Below are positions 33,983 to 42,772 of a DNA stretch of 49,624 nt, in pieces (within the stretch, counting starts at the first letter, position 1; the number at the start of each line of letters is the position of its first letter). The notes under the pieces are model-generated. The model had not been told where the DNA came from, searched no databases, and saw only the letters and a list, made by a program, of their open reading frames with translations. The stretch is taken from contig DEQQ01000102.1 in assembly GCA_002360455.1 (NCBI GenBank), positions 1-49,624 on the forward strand, given 5' to 3'. The position numbers and the translations under genes were made by a program. Source of the DNA: Saprospiraceae bacterium UBA3362. GTDB lineage: Bacteria > Bacteroidota > Bacteroidia > Chitinophagales > Saprospiraceae.

Positions 33983-34882
33983 TTATGGAGTGCCTTTGTA
34001 ACATCCTATGTTGTATGGAAAATCATACGTCCAATGATAATGGTATAGATCGACCATTTGTCCATCCCATAGAACAGGATGTTTATGTCCGTGACATTCA
34101 TCTAAGTCAGCGGAGCTAAGAATTTCACCCTTTTCTCCGTGCGGTCCATAAATTCCAAAACCATCGAGCATATATCCCATAAGAGCAGAGTGTCCACTCT
34201 CATGAACATGGATATGATTTTGTAAGTCTTGAGCAGGAAAATGATAGTGATATCTTTCTGTACCATCTGTATGCCCTCCAAATCTATCCAGCATTTCGTG
34301 TGCAGCTGCATCTGTCCCAAGTGTCGATGCTCCATGATAAATTGCTGCTCCCGTTAAAGAAAATCCGGCAGGGCCAAAGCCAACACAACTAGGCTGTGAA
34401 GCCGGTTGAGGCATTGCAGGAAGAGTAAGATTGATACTTTGTTCTGAGATAATATTTGGATTCTTATCATAGTTCCAAGCATAAGTTCCTCGTTGAATTG
34501 GAAAAATTCCGGTAGGATGATTAGGCAGATTGTTTCCAGTAATAATTCTGTTCCCTTTGCTATCCAAAGAAATGTTGAATTGATGATTCCAAGAAACATT
34601 GCCTTCCACCTGAGGTTTTTTGCTGTAATCCCAGGTCCCATCAGGATTGGTCCATGCGCTTGCGTCTTCGGCTCCGGTGCCATTTGAAGGCAATCCACAT
34701 AGCCACAAGGATAAAAAATTGGGCTGCGGATTTCCTTGATTTCTAATTAATATGTTAGTAGGCGAATTGCCTCCAAATGGCAAATGGGTCAAATCCGGAG
34801 TTTCCTTTATTGTATATTTATCCTCTTTTGAACAAGAAATGAGCAGAAGCATTACTCCGAAAATCGAAAATAGATTGTTCAT
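33983..34882 (-). CDS. YHYH domain lipoprotein
   Basis: A 299-residue exported lipoprotein. The ATG at 34882 gives a signal with hydrophobic residues 4-15 and lipobox LLISC; the longer frame from 34960 adds 26 residues of unlikely sequence. The C-terminal half is a YHYH domain: DAAAHEMLDRFGGHTDGTERYHYHFPA, GYMLDGFGIYGPHG and LWDGQMVDLYHYHWTYDFPYNIGCYKG. Many His, Asp and Tyr residues suggest metal binding. The family is found in secreted proteins of unknown function. It is monocistronic. Confidence 0.82.
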   Translation of the reverse strand: MNNLFSIFGVMLLLISCSKEDKYTIKETPDLTHLPFGGNSPTNILIRNQGNPQPNFLSLWLCGLPSNGTGAEDASAWTNPDGTWDYSKKPQVEGNVSWNHQFNISLDSKGNRIITGNNLPNHPTGIFPIQRGTYAWNYDKNPNIISEQSINLTLPAMPQPASQPSCVGFGPAGFSLTGAAIYHGASTLGTDAAAHEMLDRFGGHTDGTERYHYHFPAQDLQNHIHVHESGHSALMGYMLDGFGIYGPHGEKGEILSSADLDECHGHKHPVLWDGQMVDLYHYHWTYDFPYNIGCYKGTP

Positions 34883-35212
34883 TGATTTAAATTTATTGAG
34901 ATGACTATAATAGTAAGACCTGTGTTGGTGTAAATGGTTTAATGTTATAGAGAGCAGCATTGATTATTTTTCATAAAACAATTTGAAATCTTCCGATCGT
35001 TTTTGCATACTCAAATTAAAATTGCCGGCTCAATAGATTGTAATATTCTCGAATTCTTAGATAAACTTCTATGCCTAAGAAGTATTCAATTTTCATTCAA
35101 ATTGAATCTTGTTCAGTTGCAAACTTAGCCCCGATAGTAAGGAGCTCCGCGACTGGATAGCGGGACTCAGGATAAAAGTGGAATGGAGAATTTGCTGCTC
35201 CGCAAAAAAATA
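34883..35212. other. Intergenic region with repeat copy 3
   Basis: 330 bases between argH and the YHYH gene. Apart from the structured repeat at 35118-35201 I see only AT-rich sequence. Confidence 0.5.
35118..35201 (+). repeat. Structured intergenic repeat, copy 3
   Basis: TGCAAACTTAGCCCCGATAG, an inner palindrome GGAGCTCC, the returning arm GCGGGACTC and the end TTTGCTGCTCCG. The outer stem and end are shared with copies 1 and 2; the inner stem has other bases and is shorter. It lies 11 bases beyond the argH stop on the minus strand. Confidence 0.72.
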
Positions 35213-36538
35213 TTACAATGCTTGCTTGTATTTTACTTTATGAAGAGTTGAATAAAATCTATTTTTGATTTCCTCAAGGCAGAGCTTGCCCATGCTTCCG
35301 AGATGTGTGTGCTCAATATTTTTGTCGGGAATAAATTCATTTTTTTCAATGCGCTGTCCAATGATTTTATAGGCGTCGCGAAAGGGAATTCCTTCCAAGG
35401 TAAGTCGATTGACTTCTTCTACACTGAACAAGGTATTAAAGTTGGTGTCATCCAAAATATTTTTTCGTATCTCAATGTGTTGCATCATCAGCGTCATCAT
35501 CTCAATACAATCTTTGAGGCTTTCTATAGCCGGAAAAAGACAATCTTTGGTCAGCTGAAAATCACGATGATATCCGGAAGGAAGGTGATGGGTAAGCAAG
35601 GCCAGTTCGTTAGGCACAGAAATAATGCGACTGCAACGTGCACGAATCAATTCAAATACATCAGGATTTTTTTTGTGGGGCATGATGCTGCTGCCCGTGG
35701 TGAGTTCATCAGGAAATTTGATGAAAGCAAATTGTTGATTCATATACAAACAGGCATCGTATGCTAATTTAGAAAGTGTTGATGCAAACTGTGAGAGAAT
35801 CATTGCCATCCATTTTTCTGTTTTTCCTCTGGTCATCTGTGCATAGACTACATTATAATGCAAATCACTCATGCCGAGAATTTCTGTTGTCCTTTTGCGA
35901 TCGAGCGGAAATGAACTTCCATATCCAGCAGCTGATCCTAAGGGGTTGCGATGGATAAGTTGATAGATCGATTGTAAAAATTCTGTATCATCAGAAAGGG
36001 ACTCTGCATAGGCTCCAAACCACAGTCCAAAGGAGGATGGCATAGCTTGTTGGAAATGGGTGTAGCCGGGAAGAAGATCTTGTTTGTGACGAAAACTCAG
36101 CTCCATCAAAAGATCAAAAAGTTGTTGCACTCTGTCTGTAATTTCCTTCAAGCTATCGGCAAAATACAATTTTAAATCCAATAAAATTTGATCATTTCTC
36201 GATCTTCCGCTGTGGATTTTTTTTCCGGCTTCACCAATACGTTCAGTCAAGACAGCTTCAATATGAGAGTGAATATCTTCTGCATTGGGATCGTAAACAA
36301 ATTGACCAGTTTCGATCTCCTTCAAAATGTGATGTAACTCTTTCTCTATAGCTCTCCAATCTTCTGTAGAGAGCAATCCAACTTCGTACAGCATCTGAGT
36401 GTGTGCCAATGATCCAATGACATCGGCTTTAGCCAGGAATGCATCAAATATTTTGTCATTGCCCACAGTAAATTTTTCCACTTTTTCAACAAGAGAAGAA
36501 TTTTTAATCGGATTTTTCTGCCAGATTTTTTTTGACAT
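35213..36538 (-). CDS. argH: Argininosuccinate lyase
   Basis: A 441-residue enzyme of the fumarase/aspartase superfamily that splits argininosuccinate to arginine and fumarate, the last step of the pathway. SGRSRNDQ near 110-116, GYTHFQQAMP at 158-167 and the signature GSSIMPHKKNPD at 282-293, with the catalytic serine loop, are intact. It is the last gene of the minus-strand arginine operon, starting three bases after the stop of the M20 deacylase gene. Repeat copy 3 follows its stop. Confidence 0.96.
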   Translation of the reverse strand: MSKKIWQKNPIKNSSLVEKVEKFTVGNDKIFDAFLAKADVIGSLAHTQMLYEVGLLSTEDWRAIEKELHHILKEIETGQFVYDPNAEDIHSHIEAVLTERIGEAGKKIHSGRSRNDQILLDLKLYFADSLKEITDRVQQLFDLLMELSFRHKQDLLPGYTHFQQAMPSSFGLWFGAYAESLSDDTEFLQSIYQLIHRNPLGSAAGYGSSFPLDRKRTTEILGMSDLHYNVVYAQMTRGKTEKWMAMILSQFASTLSKLAYDACLYMNQQFAFIKFPDELTTGSSIMPHKKNPDVFELIRARCSRIISVPNELALLTHHLPSGYHRDFQLTKDCLFPAIESLKDCIEMMTLMMQHIEIRKNILDDTNFNTLFSVEEVNRLTLEGIPFRDAYKIIGQRIEKNEFIPDKNIEHTHLGSMGKLCLEEIKNRFYSTLHKVKYKQAL

Positions 36539-36541
36539 TTT

Positions 36542-37615
36542 TTAATATAGTATTTTTGATAGAAGAGAAATGTATGTTGAAATTCCGTTTTCGATTTCTG
36601 AAAGAAATATAAACTCATCTGCAGTATGAGATCTCATTGAATCTCCCGGCCCGATCTTAACACTCGTATAAGGAATCAGAGCCTGATCTGAAATGGTTGG
36701 AGATCCATAGCAGGGAATGTTCATTTCTTGTGCAGCAATCACCAAGGGGTGTTGCATGTCTATAGAAGATGGATTGAGACGAAGAGAGCGAGGATGAACA
36801 TCACAACGGACATGATCTCGGATATAATCCAATAACTCATCATGAGTATATGCGTCTGTACATCTCACATCTACTGTGAAATTGCACTGATCGGGAATGA
36901 CATTGTGTTGTGATCCGGCATGAATCATAGTTACATTCATCCGCACTTCTCCTAGCATGTGAGAAATTTTCGGTGCTTTATTATTATTGAACCAATGGAT
37001 ATCCTGTATCGCATTTGAGATGGCATTATTTACAGGAACGTGGGCTGCATGAGAAGATGTACCATGAGCGATGCAGTCCAAAACCAAAAGACCTTTTTCT
37101 GCAACAGCAAGCTGCATAGATGTGGGTTCTCCAATGATTGCGAGATCGACTTTACCTATATGTGGAAGAAGTGATTCTATTCCATTGGATCCGGAATTTT
37201 CTTCTTCGGCTGTAGCAGCAAAAATGAGATTGTATTTTCTATTTTCATGTGATGCAAAATGAAAAAACACCTGCATCAAACTGACTAAAGGTCCACCGGC
37301 ATCATTGCTTCCAAGCCCATATAATTTTCCATTTTCTATTATGGGAGAAAAAGGATTTCTGGTATAAGCGGAAGAAGCTTTTACTGTGTCATGATGTGAA
37401 TTCAACAAAAGAGTAGGTTTTGAGGAATCCCAATCTTTGGACTTTACCCAAACATTATTGTTCAGCCTACGGACGGGAAATTGTTTTGATTCCAAAAAAG
37501 ACTCAAGCAGATCTGCAGTCTGTTTTTCTTCTTTGCTCAACGAGGGGATAGCGATGAGTTGTTGCAGTAAGTCGATAGCTTCCTGAGCCGCTGTTGAAGA
37601 AATGTTATGCTGCAT
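36542..37615 (-). CDS. argE: M20 family deacylase of arginine biosynthesis (N-acyl-citrulline/ornithine deacylase)
   Basis: A 357-residue zinc hydrolase. Start at the ATG at 37615, overlapping argB by 11 bases; the longer frame from 37672 adds an improbable leader. Metal ligands are visible in LNSHHDTV, GLGSNDAGG, TAEEENSG (with catalytic and metal Glu), GEPTSM and near the end HTADEF. In arginine operons with the ArgF' type of carbamoyltransferase, this enzyme removes the acyl group from acylcitrulline, not from acetylornithine. Whether the acyl is acetyl or succinyl is not clear from this sequence alone. Confidence 0.87.
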   Translation of the reverse strand: MQHNISSTAAQEAIDLLQQLIAIPSLSKEEKQTADLLESFLESKQFPVRRLNNNVWVKSKDWDSSKPTLLLNSHHDTVKASSAYTRNPFSPIIENGKLYGLGSNDAGGPLVSLMQVFFHFASHENRKYNLIFAATAEEENSGSNGIESLLPHIGKVDLAIIGEPTSMQLAVAEKGLLVLDCIAHGTSSHAAHVPVNNAISNAIQDIHWFNNNKAPKISHMLGEVRMNVTMIHAGSQHNVIPDQCNFTVDVRCTDAYTHDELLDYIRDHVRCDVHPRSLRLNPSSIDMQHPLVIAAQEMNIPCYGSPTISDQALIPYTSVKIGPGDSMRSHTADEFIFLSEIENGISTYISLLSKILY

Positions 37616-38405
37616 AAAAAAGAGTTCCAATATTTTTTGAATTTTGGATGGCAGCAAGAATCTCGGCAGCATGTACTAGTCGAACTGTAGAAATTCCTGC
37701 ATCCAACAATGCAGCGATGTTTTGTATTTTTGGAATCATTCCATCGGAGATAAGAGATTCTTGGAGCATGGAATGGATCTCATGTCGATTGATTTTTTCT
37801 ATACGGGAATGTTCATTTTCTTTATCGCGAAGCAGACCGGATTTTTCAAAGCAATAAATCACGTCAACATCAAAATGATTTTTCATTGCCATTGCTAATA
37901 CTGAAGTAATAGTATCGGCATTTGTATTAAGCAACTGCCCTTGGCCATCATGTGTAAGAGAACAGAAAACAGGACAAAGATTAGAATGCAATAGATCTTT
38001 TAACAAAGACTGATTCACATCTTCTATGGAGCAGTCCCCTACAAAACCAAAATCTATGGGCTCGGAATTTCTTTTTTTTGCTTTGAGTATATTGCCGTCC
38101 GCGCCGGTCAATCCGATAGCATTACAACCATGGAGTTGCAATTGGGAAACTAGGTTCTTATTAATGTAGCCTGCATAGACCATACTGGCAAGTTTGAGAG
38201 ATTCTGCATCTGTCACCCTTCTTCCATTGATCATGTTCTGTGGAATGTTGAGTGATGCTGCCAATTGATCCAACAGTTTTCCACCTCCATGGATAAGAAT
38301 TTTTTTTCCTTTGATTTTATAAAAATCAGAAAGAAAATTTTTTAATAAGGTAGGATCATTAATAACGTTTCCCCCTATTTTAATTATAAACAATTTTTCC
38401 TTCAT
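37605..38405 (-). CDS. argB: Acetylglutamate kinase (or acylglutamate kinase)
   Basis: A 266-residue amino-acid kinase phosphorylating N-acylglutamate. The ATG at 38405 overlaps the argF' stop (ATGA), so I use it in place of the longer frame starting at 38441. FIIKIGGNVI has the catalytic lysine, HGGGKLLDQL binds the phosphates, NGRRVTD the substrate and GLTGADGNIL the nucleotide region. Length fits arginine-insensitive short ArgB forms. Downstream argE overlaps by 11 bases. Confidence 0.92.
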   Translation of the reverse strand: MKEKLFIIKIGGNVINDPTLLKNFLSDFYKIKGKKILIHGGGKLLDQLAASLNIPQNMINGRRVTDAESLKLASMVYAGYINKNLVSQLQLHGCNAIGLTGADGNILKAKKRNSEPIDFGFVGDCSIEDVNQSLLKDLLHSNLCPVFCSLTHDGQGQLLNTNADTITSVLAMAMKNHFDVDVIYCFEKSGLLRDKENEHSRIEKINRHEIHSMLQESLISDGMIPKIQNIAALLDAGISTVRLVHAAEILAAIQNSKNIGTLFYAA

Positions 38406-39364
38406 GATAGATGGCTCTGGAGCATTTGTTGGAGAACCCATTGAGCAGAATAAATTCTATTTTGAGCTTGTTTATAAATCAAAGATTGAGCACCATCTAA
38501 CAATTCATCTTTTACCTCAATATTTCTACGCACAGGCATACAGTGCATAATTTTGGCATTCGGACATAAGGAACTTATTTGATCTGAATCGAGCAACCAA
38601 GGAGTTTTATCGCCATCATATAATTTTCCATACTCATGATATGAAGACCAGTTTTTTATGTAGATAAAATCTGCATCTTTTATGGCGGAATTCAGATCGT
38701 GATGAAGGATTGCATTGGGTGTAAATTGTTCATTCAACTCAAATCCTTTGGGTTGAGCAATATGAAAATCCAATTGAGCAGCAGTCATCCATTCCGAAAA
38801 AGAATTTCCAACTGCTTGCGGAAGCGCCTTAATGTGCGGAGCCCAAGCAAGCACAACTTTTGGTTTTTTATTAACAGGAGAAAATTCGTTTATAGTGATG
38901 AGATCTGCCATGCTTTGAAGCGGATGCCTTGTGGCAGATTCTAAAGAAATTACCGGAACTTCACAATACTGTACAAACTGAGAGAGGACCTGTTCTTGAT
39001 CATCTTCAAGCTTGTTTTTCAATGAAGGAAAACAGCGTATACCAATGATATCGCAATACTGACTCATCACTCTTGCAGCATCTTTGATATGTTCCGGCCT
39101 GTCTCCATTCATGACTGCATCATCTGCCATTTCCCATTGCCAACTCTCCTGTCCTACATTGAGTACCATCACATTCATTCCGAGATTGGACGCTGCTTTT
39201 TGTGTGCTCATTCTTGTGCGGAGACTTGGATTGAGAAACACCAATCCTAAGGTTTTATTTTTGCCTAAAGCCTGATGAACAAAAGGAGTTTTTTTAATTT
39301 CGTCAACTTCCTTCAACATTGTTGAGATAGAAGGGACATCTTGTACGGAGAGAAATTGTTTCAT
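38402..39364 (-). CDS. argF': N-acylornithine carbamoyltransferase (ArgF', probably N-succinyl type)
   Basis: A 320-residue carbamoyltransferase that adds carbamoyl to acylated ornithine. Start at the ATG at 39364 (MKQFLSVQD); the TTG at 39373 is less likely. The carbamoyl-phosphate loop is SLRTR at 47-51; HPLQS and HCMPVRR are intact. This is the acylornithine branch, not ordinary OTCase, as judged by NPSLRTRMSTQKAA and HPLQSMADLI. Residue 90 is Pro (NGDRPEH); from memory the characterised B. fragilis N-succinylornithine enzyme has Pro90, and the Xanthomonas N-acetylornithine enzyme has Glu92 at that place. A succinyl specificity is therefore likely. The argB start overlaps its stop. Confidence 0.9.
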   Translation of the reverse strand: MKQFLSVQDVPSISTMLKEVDEIKKTPFVHQALGKNKTLGLVFLNPSLRTRMSTQKAASNLGMNVMVLNVGQESWQWEMADDAVMNGDRPEHIKDAARVMSQYCDIIGIRCFPSLKNKLEDDQEQVLSQFVQYCEVPVISLESATRHPLQSMADLITINEFSPVNKKPKVVLAWAPHIKALPQAVGNSFSEWMTAAQLDFHIAQPKGFELNEQFTPNAILHHDLNSAIKDADFIYIKNWSSYHEYGKLYDGDKTPWLLDSDQISSLCPNAKIMHCMPVRRNIEVKDELLDGAQSLIYKQAQNRIYSAQWVLQQMLQSHLS

Positions 39365-39381
39365 TATGTTCAAAATAAAAA

Positions 39382-40551
39382 TTAACTAAGAACTAATTCT
39401 GAATTTTTAATGGATTTTGTTTTTTCATTCATAATGTTTCTGAATGCATCAAGAAAAAAATTAGCATCCTCTTTGCTTAGATTCAATGCCGGAAGAATGC
39501 GAAGTGTATTTTTATTTGAAGCTGAGCCTACGAAAATATGATATTTATTAAGCAATTGCATTCGAACTTCTGCAGAAGATTCATAAAGTTCTATACCGAT
39601 CATCAATCCCAAGCCGCGGACTTCTTTGATACCCGGAACAGATTTTAGCTCGTTGTTCATATACTCTCCTATTTGCGCAGCATGGTTTATGAGGTTTTCT
39701 TGTTCTATAACTTCCAACACAGCATTGGCAGCACTGCAAGCCAAATGCGAACCGCCAAAAGTGGTTCCCAGTAATCCATATTTAGCTTGGATTTCAGGAT
39801 GGATCAGAACTCCTGCAACAGGAAAACCATTCCCCATTCCCTTGGCGACCGTGATGATATCCGGTTTTACATTTGCATGTTGATGGGCGAAAAATTTTCC
39901 ACTCCGACCATAACCGGATTGAATTTCGTCGCAGATCATCATTGCTCTGTTTTTTTTGCACAGTTGTTCTATTTTTTTCAAAAAAGGTGATGAAGGAACT
40001 CGAACTCCTGCCACTCCCTGGATGCCTTCTATGATGACTGCAGCGATTTCATGTTGTAAGAATACATTTTCTAAGACAGTTTGATTTTCCCATTCGCAAA
40101 TGATCATATTTTCATTTTCGTTGATAGGGGCTTGAATGCTTTTGTCATCAGTTGCTGCAACTGCAGCAGAGGTTCTGCCATGAAATGCTTTAGCAAATGA
40201 TATTATTTTCTTTCTTCCTGTATGAAAAGATGCGAGCTTCATTGCATTTTCGTTGGCCTCGGCTCCGCTATTGCATAAAAACAAATTGTAATCCTCATAT
40301 CCACTCATCACTCCAAGCAAGTATGATAATTTTTTTTGTTGTGGAATGTGAACAGAATTAGAATAAAACCCGATTTGATCAAGTTGGGCAGTGATGGATC
40401 TGACATAATGAGGATGAGAATGACCTATAGAGATCACAGCATGTCCACCATAGAGATCAAGATACTCGTTGCCTGCATCATCCCACAATCGGGAACCAAG
40501 GGCTTTGACGGGGCTTACCAGAAGAAGAGGATAAACATCAAATAATTTCAT
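39382..40551 (-). CDS. argD: Acetylornithine aminotransferase (acylornithine aminotransferase)
   Basis: A 389-residue class III PLP aminotransferase. The PLP lysine is Lys237 in ITVAKGMGNGFPVA, with Asp208 in MICDEIQSGYGRSG contacting the pyridine nitrogen; NSGAEANENAMK binds the phosphate. It transfers an amino group to N-acylglutamate semialdehyde. Only 17 bases separate its stop from the argF' start, and it follows argC by 15 bases, so it is within the operon. Length is typical of ArgD. Confidence 0.94.
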   Translation of the reverse strand: MKLFDVYPLLLVSPVKALGSRLWDDAGNEYLDLYGGHAVISIGHSHPHYVRSITAQLDQIGFYSNSVHIPQQKKLSYLLGVMSGYEDYNLFLCNSGAEANENAMKLASFHTGRKKIISFAKAFHGRTSAAVAATDDKSIQAPINENENMIICEWENQTVLENVFLQHEIAAVIIEGIQGVAGVRVPSSPFLKKIEQLCKKNRAMMICDEIQSGYGRSGKFFAHQHANVKPDIITVAKGMGNGFPVAGVLIHPEIQAKYGLLGTTFGGSHLACSAANAVLEVIEQENLINHAAQIGEYMNNELKSVPGIKEVRGLGLMIGIELYESSAEVRMQLLNKYHIFVGSASNKNTLRILPALNLSKEDANFFLDAFRNIMNEKTKSIKNSELVLS

Positions 40552-40566
40552 TTTTATTTTTTAGTT

Positions 40567-41544
40567 TTAAAAAGCAATTGATTTTAATTGTAAGCCAAGT
40601 GTTTCATTCAAGCCAAACATGAGATTCATGTTTTGTATAGCTTGGCCAGAAGCACCTTTGAGGAGGTTGTCTATAATGCTTTGTATGTAGATCATTTTTC
40701 CGTGTTTGGAAATATTCAATATGCATTTGTTTGTATTGACAACCTGTTTGAGGTCGATTTCGGATTCACTTATAACCACAAATGGATGTTCTTTGTAGAA
40801 ATTAGCGTAGATGGATTTTATACTGTCCAACTCCATTTCGCATTGGGTGTATATGCTTGCGTGGATTCCTCTTGTAAAATTGCCTCTGCTCGGAATAAAA
40901 TGAAGATCAGAATTGAAATTTTTCTGAGTGTATTCTATGGTTTTTTTAATCTCAAAAAGATGTTCATGCTCGAAGGCTTTATAAACAGAAAAGTTAGATT
41001 GTCTCCAAGAAAAATGGGTGGTCGCAGAAGGAGCTTGACCGGCACCCGTAGATCCTGTGATGGCCGAAATATGCAGATCATCAGTAAGATTTTGGGTATA
41101 AGAAAGTGGCAGAACAGCGAGCTGAATGGCAGTTGCAAAACAGCCCGGATTGGCTATAGCTTTTGCATTGGAGATTTTCTCTCTCTGGAGTTCGGGTAAT
41201 CCGTAAACAAATTCATGTTCCAATCTTTGACTTTCTTTCCATCTGAAATCTCTGCTTAAATCAATAATTTTAGTTTGCTTAGAAAAGGAATTTTCAGATA
41301 GGTAGTTATCTGTTTCTCCATGCGCAAAACACAAGAAAAGGACATCTGTTTTTTGGCTTATTTTCTCCGTAAAAATTAGATCAGTTTCTCCAATAAGATC
41401 TCGATGTACATCTGTGATTTTTTTACCTGCCTGAGATTTACTTTGGAGAGCGACGAGTTCAGCCATTGGATGATGAATTAGTAATCTGATCAGTTCTCCT
41501 GCAGTGTATCCGGCTGCTCCTGCAATGCCTACACTTATCTTCAT
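40567..41544 (-). CDS. argC: N-acetyl-gamma-glutamyl-phosphate reductase
   Basis: A 325-residue NADPH-dependent reductase. Start at the ATG at 41544, which overlaps the argG stop by four bases; the frame from 41631 adds a non-family leader. GAAGYTAGELIRLL (9-22) is the Rossmann loop and ANPGCFATA (131-139) has the nucleophile Cys135. It reduces N-acylglutamyl phosphate to the semialdehyde. Third gene of the operon. Confidence 0.95.
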   Translation of the reverse strand: MKISVGIAGAAGYTAGELIRLLIHHPMAELVALQSKSQAGKKITDVHRDLIGETDLIFTEKISQKTDVLFLCFAHGETDNYLSENSFSKQTKIIDLSRDFRWKESQRLEHEFVYGLPELQREKISNAKAIANPGCFATAIQLAVLPLSYTQNLTDDLHISAITGSTGAGQAPSATTHFSWRQSNFSVYKAFEHEHLFEIKKTIEYTQKNFNSDLHFIPSRGNFTRGIHASIYTQCEMELDSIKSIYANFYKEHPFVVISESEIDLKQVVNTNKCILNISKHGKMIYIQSIIDNLLKGASGQAIQNMNLMFGLNETLGLQLKSIAF

Positions 41545-42743
41545 GAGATTACTTCTGTGTTGACCTGATGATAGATGGATAGAGCGTTGCCATAGATTTT
41601 GGTGAAACCCTTGACATCTTCTCCTGTCCAAGATTTGTTCATCTCACCATAGCTTCCAAACTTGGATGACATAAGATCATGTTTCGACTCAATGCCCAGT
41701 ATTTGAAATTGGTACGGACTTAATTGGATCATTACTTTTCCGCTTACACACTGCTGACTATCTCTAAAGAAGGCTTCTATGTTTCGCATTACCTCATCGA
41801 GATAAAGTCCCTCGTGCATCCAGTTGCCATACCACATGCTCAATTGATCTTTGATAATCATTTGATGTTTTGTGAGAACGTGTTTTTCTAAACTGTGGTG
41901 CGCCTTGAGCAATATCAAAGGAGCTGCAGCCTCAAATCCTACTCGTCCTTTGATTCCGATGATGGTATCACCTACATGCACATCGCGACCTATAGCATAA
42001 GGTTCTGCAAGTTTTTGTAATGCTTGAATAGTTTCTACCGGATGATCATAGATTGTATCATTGATTCCTATAGGTTCGCCTTTCTTAAAATGTACGCAAA
42101 TAGTTTGCGCAGTTGTATTGTGAAGCTGGGACGGATAGGCAGATTCGGGAAGGCTCTTATCTGAGGTCAGGGTTTCTTGTCCACCTACAGATGTACCCCA
42201 CAATCCTTTGTTGATGGAGTAGGCAGCTTTTGTAAAATCCAGCTCTATTCCATGCGATTTAAGAAATGCGATTTCTTCTTGACGTGAGAGCTTAAGATCC
42301 CTTATGGGCGTGAGTATTTCTACATTGGGGAGAACAATTTGAAACATCATATCAAACCTCACTTGATCATTTCCTGCGCCTGTACTTCCGTGAGCTACGC
42401 AATCAGCATTTACTTTTTTGGCGTATTCGGCTATTGCTTGAGCTTGGAATATTCTTTCAGAACTTACAGACAGTGGATAGGTATTGTTTTTAAGAACATT
42501 GCCAAAGATTAAATAACGCAAACAATCTGCGTAGTAAAGCTTGGTGATATCCACAACTTCAAAATGGTTTACTCCCAAGATCGCAGCACGATTGGCTATA
42601 CTCTGAATCTCAGGCTCAGAAAAACCACCGGTATTCACCAACACAGCATGAACTTCCAAGCCTTTGATTTTATTGAGATACACAGCACAATAAGAAGTGT
42701 CCAATCCTCCACTAAATCCAAGCACTACTTTTTTTTGATTCAT
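41541..42743 (-). CDS. argG: Argininosuccinate synthase
   Basis: A 400-residue ATP-dependent ligase joining citrulline and aspartate. Start at the ATG at 42743; the longer frame runs into the upstream gene. FSGGLDTS (10-17) is the ATP P-loop, HGSTGAGNDQVRFD and YSINKGLWGTSVGGQE are family signatures. The 3' neighbour argC starts inside its stop. 29 bases lie between this start and the GNAT gene stop. Confidence 0.96.
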   Translation of the reverse strand: MNQKKVVLGFSGGLDTSYCAVYLNKIKGLEVHAVLVNTGGFSEPEIQSIANRAAILGVNHFEVVDITKLYYADCLRYLIFGNVLKNNTYPLSVSSERIFQAQAIAEYAKKVNADCVAHGSTGAGNDQVRFDMMFQIVLPNVEILTPIRDLKLSRQEEIAFLKSHGIELDFTKAAYSINKGLWGTSVGGQETLTSDKSLPESAYPSQLHNTTAQTICVHFKKGEPIGINDTIYDHPVETIQALQKLAEPYAIGRDVHVGDTIIGIKGRVGFEAAAPLILLKAHHSLEKHVLTKHQMIIKDQLSMWYGNWMHEGLYLDEVMRNIEAFFRDSQQCVSGKVMIQLSPYQFQILGIESKHDLMSSKFGSYGEMNKSWTGEDVKGFTKIYGNALSIYHQVNTEVIS

Positions 42744-42772
42744 TAGATTATTTTTTATTTCATGATTAAAAT

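Noticed and set aside
40633..41199. 188-residue open frame antisense to argC
   Set aside because: argC is intact on the other strand with catalytic motif; this frame has no recognisable domain.
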